Shown piece after piece: positions 16,078 through 23,729 of a DNA stretch of 29,895 bases. The stretch covers positions 1 to 29,895 of the forward strand of contig DFGF01000047.1 in NCBI GenBank assembly GCA_002371715.1, read 5' to 3'. The first letter of the stretch is position 1. Each line of letters begins with the position of its first letter. This stretch comes from Prevotella sp. UBA3757 (lineage in GTDB: Bacteria; Bacteroidota; Bacteroidia; Bacteroidales; Bacteroidaceae). The position numbers and the translations under genes are program-made. The notes beneath the pieces were generated by a model that did not search any database, was not told where the DNA came from, and saw only the letters and a program-made list of their open reading frames with translations.

Positions 16078-17016
16078 TTATATCTTTTCTGCAATTCTCA
16101 ATTTCGCGCTCCGGCTCCGCGGATTGCGTTCCTGCTCGTCAGCATCCGGCGTCACCATCTTGACCACCATGCGGTATGGGGAACTGATGCGGCCATAGAA
16201 GTCTTGGGCAATCCTTCCTTCCGCATTACCGGCCTTCATCACATTCTTGACAATGCGGTCTTCCAGCGAGTGGTAGGTGATGATGCTGAGCCTGCCCCCC
16301 TCGCCTAACAGCGTGGTGGCTCCGCGAAGCATGTCGCGCAGGGCGTCCATCTCGTGGTTCACCTCGATGCGCAGGGCCTGGTAAAGGCGTGCCAGGTCTT
16401 TTTTCCATTGGCCGCTTGCTACGGACCATTGGCCGTTCTCCGTCGTTGACGGTATCTTCAGCGCAGTCATCAGGTCGCGTGTGGTAACGATGTTCTGCTG
16501 GTTGCGTGCGCTTACGATGCACTTGGCCAGGTGGCGCGCATTCTTCAGTTCCCCGTAGAGATAGAGCACGTCGGCGAGCTGTTCCTCTGTGTAGTCGTTG
16601 ATGATGTCTGCTGCCGTCTGTCCGGCACGTTTGTTCATGCGCATGTCGAGCGGAGCATCGAAACGGAACGAGAAGCCGCGTGTCTCGTCGTCGAAATGGT
16701 GGCTCGATACGCCTAAGTCGGCCAGCAGGCCGTCTATTCTCTCTATCTGGTAGTAGCGCATCCACTGCGTGACATATCTAAAGTTGCTGCGCACGAAGAC
16801 AAATCTATCATCAGCGATGATGTTTTTCTCTGCATCGGCATCCTGGTCGAAGCTGTAGAGGCGGCCCTTCTTGCCCAGCCGTGACAGTATTTCGCGTGAA
16901 TGACCGCCACCGCCAAAAGTGGCGTCAACGTAAATGCCGTCGGGCTGGATAGCCAGCCCGTCGACGCTCTCCTTGAGGAGAACAGGAACGTGATATGTCT
17001 CTACAATGTTAATCAT
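16078..17016 (-). CDS. rsmH: 16S rRNA (cytosine-N4)-methyltransferase RsmH (MraW)
   Basis: SAM-dependent methyltransferase that methylates C1402 of 16S rRNA at N4, tuning the P site; it is the usual second dcw gene. The 312-residue protein begins with HVPVLLKESVDGL, has the SAM loop DATFGGGGHS (31-40), LADLGVSSHHFDD, FRFDAPLDMRMN and the C-terminal block TYHSLEDRIVK. Residues about 193-205 (ENGQWSVASGQWK) look foreign to the family. They are encoded by two copies of a 10-bp word (16405-16414 and 16426-16435) spaced 21 bp, i.e. three heptamers, which keeps the frame. The start overlaps the mraZ stop by 8 nt. Confidence 0.97.
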   Translation of the reverse strand: MINIVETYHVPVLLKESVDGLAIQPDGIYVDATFGGGGHSREILSRLGKKGRLYSFDQDADAEKNIIADDRFVFVRSNFRYVTQWMRYYQIERIDGLLADLGVSSHHFDDETRGFSFRFDAPLDMRMNKRAGQTAADIINDYTEEQLADVLYLYGELKNARHLAKCIVSARNQQNIVTTRDLMTALKIPSTTENGQWSVASGQWKKDLARLYQALRIEVNHEMDALRDMLRGATTLLGEGGRLSIITYHSLEDRIVKNVMKAGNAEGRIAQDFYGRISSPYRMVVKMVTPDADEQERNPRSRSAKLRIAEKI

Positions 17017-17500
17017 CTGTTCTTGTTGTTTCTCCCTCTTCCTGTCCGGCGCAGCCTCCTCCGCCCATCAGCTCTTCCAGGGCGGCTTCGAAGTCTTCCG
17101 GAGCCATCTGCTGTTCGTCAGCCTTCCTGTTGCTCCATATTTCTATAGTGTCACCCATGCCGACAAATTTGATGTCTTGTTCTATCTCGGCCATCCGCTG
17201 GTAGCGCTTTGGTATCAGGAAACGGCCATTGCCGTCGAGGGTCAGCAGTTCCACCTCACTGACAAACTGGCGGAAAACCTGCTGCTGCTTACGGTTCCAA
17301 CGGTTCAGTCGTGAGCGCATCAGGTCCATTTGCTCGTTCCACACGCTTTCAGGATAGAGCACCAGGCAGGGCTGGAACACGTCCTTGCGCAACACCAGAC
17401 GCTCCTCGTTGCCCGTCTGCAGCACTTTTCTGAATGCTGCAGGCAGGAATGCGCGACCTTTAGCGTCGGTTTTTGCCTCTATGTTACCTAAAAAACGCAT
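17009..17500 (-). CDS. mraZ: Transcriptional regulator MraZ
   Basis: DNA-binding protein of the double SpoVT-AbrB fold, first gene of the dcw cluster. In E. coli and mycoplasmas it binds repeated TGGGN boxes upstream of its own gene and controls the cluster. The 163-residue protein has both half-domains with their marker loops: DAKGRAFLPAAFR (about 12-24) and DGNGRFLIPKRY (about 89-100). The tail is Gly/Glu-rich and is the least conserved part. Three GTGGRG boxes spaced 10 bp lie at 17549-17574, upstream of the TACCTTTG promoter element (17532-17539), so autoregulation is likely. The stop overlaps rsmH by 8 nt. Confidence 0.97.
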   Translation of the reverse strand: MRFLGNIEAKTDAKGRAFLPAAFRKVLQTGNEERLVLRKDVFQPCLVLYPESVWNEQMDLMRSRLNRWNRKQQQVFRQFVSEVELLTLDGNGRFLIPKRYQRMAEIEQDIKFVGMGDTIEIWSNRKADEQQMAPEDFEAALEELMGGGGCAGQEEGETTRTDD

Positions 17501-17531
17501 GCGTACTTACTTATAATTTATACTTCGGGTG

Positions 17532-17539
17532 CAAAGGTA
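17532..17539 (-). promoter_or_regulatory. -7 element of the mraZ/dcw promoter
   Basis: TACCTTTG on the minus strand matches TAnnTTTG, with transcription expected to start near 17525 and a leader of about 25 nt before the mraZ ATG. No TTTG is found at the usual 19-21 nt spacing; the nearest TTG triplets sit at spacings of 14 and 24 inside the candidate MraZ boxes. Confidence 0.6.
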
Positions 17540-17548
17540 ATCATTTTC

Positions 17549-17574
17549 CCCCACAATTCCCCACAATTCTCCAC
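17549..17574 (-). promoter_or_regulatory. Candidate MraZ operator (three GTGGRG boxes)
   Basis: On the minus strand the boxes are GTGGAG (17574-17569), GTGGGG (17564-17559) and GTGGGG (17554-17549), with exactly 10 bp from box to box and AATT after each of the first two. This is the arrangement known for MraZ (tandem TGGGN repeats with 5-nt spacers). The boxes cover the -33 region of the mraZ promoter, which would suit repression. Binding is inferred. Confidence 0.75.
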
Positions 17575-17719
17575 TTTTTTTGATGATTTAAATCAAAAAA
17601 GTTATCAGGGTACATTTAACCAACTGAAAAACAAGCGTTTGTGATTTTGTTACATTAGTGGGGCACGATTGCACTTTCCGAGAAGTCTTTTTTCCGGATG
17701 ATGTCGGTTTTACTTTTTT

Positions 17720-17744
17720 TGCACATTTTATGATAAAAAGTGCA
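17720..17744. promoter_or_regulatory. 25-bp dyad upstream of the glsA promoter
   Basis: tgcacattttat (17720-17731) and ataaaaagtgca (17733-17744) form an inverted repeat around a single base with one mismatch. It ends 21 bp before the TACCTTTG element of the plus-strand promoter, where a regulator could sit. The rest of the 17575-17760 gap is AT-rich and also holds a 9-bp-arm hairpin (17576-17584 with 17592-17600). No gene is seen there. Confidence 0.45.
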
Positions 17745-17765
17745 AGAATTACAAAATAAAATGAT

Positions 17766-17773
17766 TACCTTTG
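17766..17773 (+). promoter_or_regulatory. -7 element of the glsA promoter
   Basis: TACCTTTG matches TAnnTTTG. A start near 17780 leaves a leader of about 23 nt before the ATG at 17803. No clear TTTG is found at the expected distance, so this is a partial match. Its position argues against the in-frame upstream start codons at 17740 and 17761. Confidence 0.55.
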
Positions 17774-17802
17774 CACGTTGTTACGAAACATTTGAGAGAG
17801 AC

Positions 17803-18627
17803 ATGGGGCAAATTTCAGAACAGACAATAGATATTGACAGTATCTTGAAAGGCAAGCTGGGAAAGAAGGCAAAATGGGTGCCAGGTTTTCTTGTGTCGTG
17901 GCTCAAGCGGATAGCTCATCAGGACGAGGTAAATAAGTTCCTGTGGGATTCTCGCGACAAGGTGGGCACAGAATGGCTTGAGGCGTGCGTTCAGTATTTA
18001 CGGATGACGCTTGTGGTCAAGGGCAAGGAAAACCTGCCGGATCCGCAGGATGGCCGACTTTACACCTTTGTTTCTAACCATCCGTTGGGCGGTGAAGACG
18101 GGGTGGCTCTTGGAGCCATCATTGGTCGTCATTACGACTCGCGGTTCCGCTATCTGGTCAACGACCTGCTGATGAATCTTCCGGGTTTGGCTCCGCTGTG
18201 TATTCCTATCAATAAGACAGGCAAGCAGAGCCGTAACTTCCCTGCCATGGTGAAGGCCGGATTTGAGAGTGACTGCCACATGCTGATGTATCCTGCCGGC
18301 ATCTGCTCCCGCAAGCGGGACGGCGTCATCCGTGACATACCCTGGACGAAGACGTTCATAGTGAAAAGCGTGGAGTATCAGCGAGATATTGTCCCCATAC
18401 ATTTCAGCGGGCAGAATTCCAGGTTCTTCTATCGGTTGGCAAATTTCAGCGACCGTTTCCTGCCCTTCAATCTGGCCATGCTTTTCCTGGTCGACGAAAT
18501 GTACAAGAATGTCGGCAAAACCTTTGAAGTAAAGATTGGCAAGCCCATACCCTGGCAGACTTTTGACAAGAGTAAAACGCCGTTGGAATGGGCACAATTT
18601 GTGCAAGACCAAGTATATTCCCTCTAA
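17803..18627 (+). CDS. glsA: Glycine-lipid O-acyltransferase (GlsA-like, PlsC fold)
   Basis: Predicted lysophospholipid-acyltransferase-fold enzyme that esterifies a second acyl chain onto the hydroxyl of an N-acyl amino-acid lipid at the inner membrane. In Bacteroides the glsB-glsA pair makes glycine lipids, precursors of serine-glycine lipids of the flavolipin/lipid 654 type. The 274-residue protein has block I SNHPLGGEDG (91-100; His93 and Asp99), block III YPAGICSRKRDG (163-174) and block IV VPIHFSG (197-203). The HPLGGxD form is characteristic of the OlsA/GlsA-like branch. I chose the ATG at 17803 because longer in-frame starts would place the promoter element inside the gene. glsB follows after 37 nt. 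Acceptor specificity is inferred from the pairing. Confidence 0.82.
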   Translation: MGQISEQTIDIDSILKGKLGKKAKWVPGFLVSWLKRIAHQDEVNKFLWDSRDKVGTEWLEACVQYLRMTLVVKGKENLPDPQDGRLYTFVSNHPLGGEDGVALGAIIGRHYDSRFRYLVNDLLMNLPGLAPLCIPINKTGKQSRNFPAMVKAGFESDCHMLMYPAGICSRKRDGVIRDIPWTKTFIVKSVEYQRDIVPIHFSGQNSRFFYRLANFSDRFLPFNLAMLFLVDEMYKNVGKTFEVKIGKPIPWQTFDKSKTPLEWAQFVQDQVYSL

Positions 18628-18664
18628 TTTCTAAAAGTCAAATATCTAATCTCCAAACCCTAAT

Positions 18665-19657
18665 ATGGAACAGCCCATCATTCAGCCCATCAGTAAGGAA
18701 GTACTCAAGAGCGAACTGACACCCGACAAGCAGCTTCGTATGACGAATAAGAGTCATAACGAGATCTACATCATTACGGCGCATAACGCACCTCATGTGA
18801 TGCAGGAGATAGGCCGACTGCGAGAAATCGTCTTTCGCGAGGCAGGTGGAGGTACGGGCAAGGAGATGGACATCGATGAGTTTGATACCTGCGATAATTG
18901 CTATAAACAATTAATTGTATGGAATCCTGATGAGGGGGAGATTATCGGGGGCTATCGCTATTTGCTTGGAACAGACTGGCAGTACGACGCGAAAGGACAG
19001 CCTATTCTGGCTACCAGCCACATGTTCCACTTCTCTGAGAAATTTCTGACGGAATATGCTCCTTATACCGTAGAGCTGGGGCGTTCCTTCGTAAGCCTGC
19101 CTTACCAGTCGTCGCGGATGGGTGCAAAAAGCCTTTTCGCCCTTGACAATCTCTGGGATGGTTTGGGTGCGCTGACGGTGATTCGGCCTAACGTCCGCTA
19201 TTATTTTGGCAAGATGACGATGTACCCCTCGTATATCCGTAAGGGCCGTGACATGATTCTCTATTTCCTGAAGAAGCATTTTGATGATAAGGAGAACCTG
19301 ATAATCCCGTTGAAACCGCTGGAGTTGGAGACTGATGTCAAGGAATTGGATGCCTTGTTCTGCGGTAAGACTTTCAGGGACGACTACCTCGTCCTGAACC
19401 GTGAAATCCGTAAAATGGGTTATAATATTCCGCCGCTTGTCAATGCGTATATGGGTCTTTCGCCTACGATGAAATTGTTTGGAACTGCTATCAACTATGG
19501 ATTCGGCGATGTCGAAGAGACGGGCATATTGATTGCCGTCGACGAAATTCTGGAGGATAAGCGCAGGCGCCATATCGACTCCTTTATCAAGGAGCACCGT
19601 GATGAATTGGAGATTACTTCAGGCGCCAACAAGCTCATCTACAAGTACAAAGACTAA
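18665..19657 (+). CDS. glsB: Glycine-lipid N-acyltransferase (GlsB-like, GNAT fold)
   Basis: Predicted N-acyltransferase that transfers a (3-hydroxy)acyl chain from acyl carrier protein to the amino group of glycine, the first step of glycine-lipid synthesis; it is related to OlsB of ornithine-lipid synthesis and the hemolysin-like GNAT family (Acetyltransf_5). Diagnostic segments in the 330-residue protein are RLREIVFREAGGGTGKEMDIDEFD (about 51-74), IIGGYRYLLGTDW, the family block YTVELGRSFVSLPYQ, the aromatic stretch VRYYFGKMTMYPSY, and PPLVNAYMGLSPTMKLFGTAINYGFGDVEETGI near the end. It is intact and has no membrane helix. It follows glsA by 37 nt and precedes a secreted beta-helix protein by 11 nt, so all three are probably one transcript. 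Confidence 0.85.
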   Translation: MEQPIIQPISKEVLKSELTPDKQLRMTNKSHNEIYIITAHNAPHVMQEIGRLREIVFREAGGGTGKEMDIDEFDTCDNCYKQLIVWNPDEGEIIGGYRYLLGTDWQYDAKGQPILATSHMFHFSEKFLTEYAPYTVELGRSFVSLPYQSSRMGAKSLFALDNLWDGLGALTVIRPNVRYYFGKMTMYPSYIRKGRDMILYFLKKHFDDKENLIIPLKPLELETDVKELDALFCGKTFRDDYLVLNREIRKMGYNIPPLVNAYMGLSPTMKLFGTAINYGFGDVEETGILIAVDEILEDKRRRHIDSFIKEHRDELEITSGANKLIYKYKD

Positions 19658-19668
19658 ACGGTCCGCCT

Positions 19669-21876
19669 ATGCGTCTCCTGTCGCTGTTGTTGGCAACTCT
19701 GCCTCTCATGGTCTTGGCTCAAAGCCTGGACCGGCATCACATCATGGTGGACATGGAGGCTTCTTCATACACCCCTTACACGTTCCGCACTTTTCAGGAA
19801 GCCGTTGACCACCTGCAGGATAGCACTGTCGTATATGTCAAGCCGGGCGTTTATTGGATTGACGACCCTGACGATGCTACCGTCAAAGTGCCCCAGGATG
19901 GTCGCGGCCCGTTCGGAATGGTTGTCCGAACTAAAAGTCTCCGACTTATCGGGTTGTGTGAACGCCCGGAGGATGTCGTCCTGGCCAGTCGTCGTGGGCA
20001 GACGCAAGGGGCCGTCGGCAACTTTACCATGTTCGACTTCTGGTGCGGTACGCTGAAGGTCGAGAACCTGACCATGGGCAACTATTGTAATGTCGACTTG
20101 GTCTATCCGCGTAACCCCCGTCTAAATCGGGCAAAGCGTTCAGCAGCAATCACCCAGGCGCATGTCGGCTATGTGCATGGTGATAGCCTGTTAGCCAAAA
20201 ACGTCCGTTTTATCAGTCGCCTGAATCTCAATCCCCTCAACGGGGCACGCTATTCCTGTTATGAGGACTGCCATTTCGAGTGTACCGACGATGCCCTGAA
20301 CGGGACGGCCATTTACCGCCGTTGCCATTTTGACCTCTATGGTCAGAAGCCTTTCTGGAGTACTTTCGGTGCCGGGGCGATGTTCATTGACTGCGATTTC
20401 AACGTGATGGGCGCGAATCGTGAGATGTTTTTCTGTAAGCAGGGAGGTCCTGTTACCGTCATTGACTGCCGCTACCATGCCCCGTCAGACAGCGTGTATA
20501 TCGGTTGGACGGCCTATCCGCAACCTTGGCTTCGCTGCTATCAGAAGAATTTTACGCTGAACGGGCGTCCTTATGTCATTGGCAACCGTCAGCCGCAGAA
20601 CACGTTGTCGCCTGCATTCCTCAACGCGGGAATGGCCACGGTACCGTTCCTGTCTGTCAGCAAGCAGGATGCTACGCTCCTGACGGGACTTGATACGCTA
20701 CTCCTGTCGTCGGACGGACAGGTTGGCTGGAGCGTGCAGCAAGGTTTCGAAGCGTATGCGAAGTTGGTGCCCATGAGTGATGGTAGGGTAAAAGTTGTCC
20801 CAACCAACTATTCCGACGAGCGTGTTGACTTCTGTGTCGTCGCAACAGCTGCTGACGGCCGTGAGGCGGCGTGCCATATCACGGTAAAGCCCTCCATGCT
20901 GGAGGCCCCGGCACTCGTCAAGAAACCGCGAATCGTCCAGCGTGGCGCCCAGCTGACGTTAGAGTATGCACTTGCCCTGCAAGGCAGGCGCGACGAATCT
21001 CGCGTCACCTGGTATCGCGATGGTATCCCTGTGGCCACCAGCCATCTTTCCCCTGCCAGCACCCTGACGATTGACGAGTCCTACAATCATCATACGGTGA
21101 AGGCTGTCATCATGCCCAAACACCAGCGCAGCGACTACGGACAACCCGTCTCTGCCGAGATAAAAGTCAAGCGTGCGCCACGCTGCCATACGCTGGAAAC
21201 AGATTTCAGCCAGTTCTATTGCCACTGGCAGCCAGTGGTAGCCGAAGGGCTGTGGACGGTTGACGGCTACAAGCCCTCTGACACGTCAGAATATGATTGG
21301 GCATTCCGTCGTCAGGAGCCTATGTGGGAATACGGCGAGGGCTTCAACGGTGCCGTTGGGACGGGACTCTTACAAGCCCAGCGTGGTGCCCGGCTGATGT
21401 ATACGGCGGTCAAGCGTACCTACGACAACATGTCGCTCACGCTCTTCGTTGACCCCACCAAGACGGCGGGGCAGGGTTTTGGCTCGGCTACCGGCCAGTA
21501 CTTGGATGTCTGTCTGAAATTCGATACCGAGACACTTACGGGCTATGGCCTTCGTATCATCCGTACGACGAAACATGCCAAGGCTGTCGATTTCTACCTT
21601 GTACGTTATGACCGTGGCAAGACGACCCCTCTGACCGAGCCGGTTTCGTCAACGTGTTATCGTACGAACTGCACGATTTCCCTGCAGTTTACTGATGGCC
21701 TGCTGTCGGCAGACGTGACCACAGCAACGCCTCGGCCCGCCGATTCCGCATTGCCCCACGAGGTCCATCTCCAGGCCCGTGTTGAAGCCAATCCCTTTGG
21801 CGGCATCCATATCCAGCATACAGGTTCTTGTGGTGAGAGCACCACTATGCTCCATCGCCTCAAGGCTGTCTGGTAA
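19669..21876 (+). CDS. Secreted beta-helix (pectin-lyase-like) multidomain protein
   Basis: I do not recognise a named family. The 735-residue protein has a signal peptide (MRLLSLLLATLPLMVLA, likely cut before Gln18). Residues about 35-310 resemble the pectinesterase/pectate-lyase beta-helix (FRTFQEAVDHLQDSTVVYVKPGVYWID at the start, then short strands with repeated CHFEC, CHFDL, CDFNV and CRYH turns). Two Ig-like beta regions follow (about 330-410 and 413-505, the second with VTWYRDGIPV). Residues 510-735 look like a beta-sandwich (SLTLFVDPTKTAGQGFG ... GYGLRIIRTTKH). Carbohydrate binding or esterase/lyase activity is plausible but no catalytic set was identified. No type IX sorting domain is seen. 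It starts 11 nt after glsB, and its last 27 coding bases plus stop are duplicated in tandem just downstream. Confidence 0.8.
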   Translation: MRLLSLLLATLPLMVLAQSLDRHHIMVDMEASSYTPYTFRTFQEAVDHLQDSTVVYVKPGVYWIDDPDDATVKVPQDGRGPFGMVVRTKSLRLIGLCERPEDVVLASRRGQTQGAVGNFTMFDFWCGTLKVENLTMGNYCNVDLVYPRNPRLNRAKRSAAITQAHVGYVHGDSLLAKNVRFISRLNLNPLNGARYSCYEDCHFECTDDALNGTAIYRRCHFDLYGQKPFWSTFGAGAMFIDCDFNVMGANREMFFCKQGGPVTVIDCRYHAPSDSVYIGWTAYPQPWLRCYQKNFTLNGRPYVIGNRQPQNTLSPAFLNAGMATVPFLSVSKQDATLLTGLDTLLLSSDGQVGWSVQQGFEAYAKLVPMSDGRVKVVPTNYSDERVDFCVVATAADGREAACHITVKPSMLEAPALVKKPRIVQRGAQLTLEYALALQGRRDESRVTWYRDGIPVATSHLSPASTLTIDESYNHHTVKAVIMPKHQRSDYGQPVSAEIKVKRAPRCHTLETDFSQFYCHWQPVVAEGLWTVDGYKPSDTSEYDWAFRRQEPMWEYGEGFNGAVGTGLLQAQRGARLMYTAVKRTYDNMSLTLFVDPTKTAGQGFGSATGQYLDVCLKFDTETLTGYGLRIIRTTKHAKAVDFYLVRYDRGKTTPLTEPVSSTCYRTNCTISLQFTDGLLSADVTTATPRPADSALPHEVHLQARVEANPFGGIHIQHTGSCGESTTMLHRLKAVW

Positions 21877-21911
21877 GTAACTCCATCGCCTCAAGGCTGT
21901 TTGGTAAGTGA
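21850..21911. repeat. 31-bp tandem duplication spanning a stop codon
   Basis: The 31-bp block at 21850-21880, which encodes the C-terminal HRLKAVW and the TAA, is repeated at 21881-21911 with two substitutions. The second copy lies beyond the stop and leaves the protein unchanged. The gap to radC (convergent) shows no clear terminator. Confidence 0.85.
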
Positions 21912-21940
21912 CAACAAGCCCGATAGGGTGGGGGCGGCTT

Positions 21941-22630
21941 TCAGAGTCTGCCCTCTTCGTGATAGCTGTAGTAGGCTCCGTCGGTCACGATGACGTGGTC
22001 CAGGAAGTGGATGCGCATGAGTTTGCAGGCGTTTTGTATGGCATGCGTGAGGTCGTCGTCCATGCGGCTGGGTCTCAGACTGCCTGACGGATGGTTATGA
22101 CAGACGGCCAGCATGGTAGCGTTGGCCAGTACGGCCTCGCGGATAATGATACGGATGTCGACACTCACCTCGCTGATGCCGCCACGGGCTATCCGCGTCT
22201 TTTTGATGAGCCGGTAGTTCTGGTTCATCAGCAGAATCCAGAACTCCTCAACGTCGACATCCTGCAGGATGGGGTGCATGTGGTTGTAGATACGGGTGGC
22301 TGTGCCCGTGTCCGGGCGTACCTCAGCCGCTTCCAGCTGGCGGCGCTTGCCCAGTTCGCAGGCTGCCAGGATAGTGATGGCCTTGGCCTCGCCAATGCCC
22401 TTGTGGTTGGTCAGTTCGCGAATGCTCATCTTGCCAAGGGTATTCAGGTTGTTGTTGCATTCGTTGAGGATTTGCTGCATCAGCTCAACGGCACTGACCC
22501 CCGGCGTTCCCGACCCGATGAGAATGGCCAGCAGCTCGGCATTCGACAGGGCCTGCGGCCCCTTGTCGCGCAGTTTTTCGCGCGGCTGGTCATCCTCCGA
22601 CCAGTGTGCGATGGTCAGTTTGTCGCCCAT
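21941..22630 (-). CDS. radC: RadC-family JAMM-domain protein
   Basis: RadC proteins carry a helix-hairpin-helix followed by a JAMM/MPN+ metal-binding domain. Despite the historical name, a DNA-repair role is not established and the biochemical function is unknown. The 229-residue protein has the N-terminal block PREKLRDKGPQALSNAELLAILIGSG (16-41), the helix-hairpin-helix KGIGEAKAITILAACELGKR (77-96), and the JAMM motif HNHPSG at 178-183 with Ser188 and Asp191. The ATG at 22630 shares its A with the stop of the upstream glycosyltransferase (TAATG), giving a coupled start and the usual family length. A frame extension to 22693 lies entirely inside the upstream gene and is less likely. Confidence 0.93.
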   Translation of the reverse strand: MGDKLTIAHWSEDDQPREKLRDKGPQALSNAELLAILIGSGTPGVSAVELMQQILNECNNNLNTLGKMSIRELTNHKGIGEAKAITILAACELGKRRQLEAAEVRPDTGTATRIYNHMHPILQDVDVEEFWILLMNQNYRLIKKTRIARGGISEVSVDIRIIIREAVLANATMLAVCHNHPSGSLRPSRMDDDLTHAIQNACKLMRIHFLDHVIVTDGAYYSYHEEGRL

Positions 22631-23727
22631 TACTTGTAGAAGTTCTTTTCGAAAGCCGTAAACTCGTCTTTCCCTAATACACTGCGTTTCCACCAGGCTT
22701 CTATGAATCCCAGTCCGTAGCCCGTCAGCTGCGTGAAGGCCGCCGGCACCGAGAGCAGTCCTACCCAGAGGCTGCGATTGCGGATGCTGCTGTCGATGAA
22801 GATGAGGCCGCTATATAACAAAAGAGGTATGAGGCCCATGATGCAGAGCACGAAGCCGACACCCTGGTGCATGTCATCGGTAGGGCGCAGTCCGTTGTAG
22901 TCGAGCCATTCGCCTTCGGCAAACAGGGCGGCGCCCGTGACGAAGGACAGCAGACAAGCGATGACGCCTAAGGTGAAAACGGTAGGCAGCAGGTGGACGA
23001 GTTTCATAGTGCCGGGATGGCGCTTCTCCAGGTTGATGCGGGCTATGCCGCTGTTGTAGACCTGACGGAAGAACTTGCGGAAATCAGTGCGGCGCTTGTG
23101 CCACACCCAGGCATCGGGAAAGAGCCGGGGCCTAAAGCCCGCCTCCACGATGCGATAGCTGAAGTCAATGTCCTCGCCGAATCGCATTTTCGAAAAACCG
23201 CCTAACTGCAGGTAGATGTCGCGGCGTATGCCCATATTGAATGAGCGTGGATAGAATTTGTCGAGCTTCGTCTTCCCGCCACGTATGCCACCCGTGGTGA
23301 AAAAGCTGGTCATGCTGTAGGAAATGGCTTTCTGCACTGGCGTGAATGCAGGGTGGGCAGCATCAGGGCCGCCCCAGGCAACGACGACTGATGGCTGATG
23401 GCTGATGGCTGATGTGAGCGAGGCGTCGGTAGCTTCCAGATAGTTTTCAGGCAGTACCACGTCAGAGTCGAGGATGATGACGTATTCGCCTTGGGCCCGC
23501 TCCACGCCGTAGTTGCGGCTTTGGCCAGGCCCGCTATTGTCCTTATAGTAATAATGTAAATCAAGGATGCTTGCGTACTTGTCGCAAACATCCTTGCATG
23601 GTTTTTGTGAACCGTCCTCTACAATGACAACCTCGAAATCTTTTAGTGTTTGGGAGCAAAGGCTCCCAAGCAGCTCATCGACCTCGTCAGGACGATTGTA
23701 TACGGGAACGATAATCGAATACTTCAT
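22630..23727 (-). CDS. Family 2 glycosyltransferase with C-terminal membrane helices
   Basis: GT-A-fold glycosyltransferase. The 365-residue protein begins SIIVPVYNRPDEVDELLGSL (4-23), has EDGS, the metal-binding DSD at 87-89, a NMGIRRDIYLQLGGF acceptor-side block and the catalytic-base segment GEDIDFSYR (184-192). Three hydrophobic stretches (about 248-270, 293-312 and 322-345) anchor it to the inner membrane. The sugar and acceptor cannot be told from sequence; polysaccharide or glycolipid assembly is likely. It starts 2 nt after efp and ends sharing a base with radC. Residues 106-113 (SAISHQPS) are encoded by a heptamer array (23388-23415), a likely recent in-frame expansion. Confidence 0.9.
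   Translation of the reverse strand: MKYSIIVPVYNRPDEVDELLGSLCSQTLKDFEVVIVEDGSQKPCKDVCDKYASILDLHYYYKDNSGPGQSRNYGVERAQGEYVIILDSDVVLPENYLEATDASLTSAISHQPSVVVAWGGPDAAHPAFTPVQKAISYSMTSFFTTGGIRGGKTKLDKFYPRSFNMGIRRDIYLQLGGFSKMRFGEDIDFSYRIVEAGFRPRLFPDAWVWHKRRTDFRKFFRQVYNSGIARINLEKRHPGTMKLVHLLPTVFTLGVIACLLSFVTGAALFAEGEWLDYNGLRPTDDMHQGVGFVLCIMGLIPLLLYSGLIFIDSSIRNRSLWVGLLSVPAAFTQLTGYGLGFIEAWWKRSVLGKDEFTAFEKNFYK
23388..23415. repeat. Intragenic heptamer array in the glycosyltransferase gene
   Basis: Three perfect CTGATGG units (23388-23408) and a fourth with one change (CTGATGT, 23409-23415) lie inside the coding sequence just after the DSD-containing strand. Three units equal 21 bp, so gain or loss of three keeps the frame, while gain or loss of one would shift it. 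Confidence 0.85.
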
Positions 23728-23729
23728 TC

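Noticed and set aside
17576..17600. A 9-bp-arm hairpin in the mraZ-glsA gap as a terminator.
   Set aside because: It lies between two divergent promoters, where no transcript should end, and is composed mainly of A and T runs.
22631..22693. An earlier start for radC giving 250 residues.
   Set aside because: The extra 21 residues lie wholly inside the upstream glycosyltransferase, are not RadC-like, and a stop/start overlap (TAATG) gives the normal family length.
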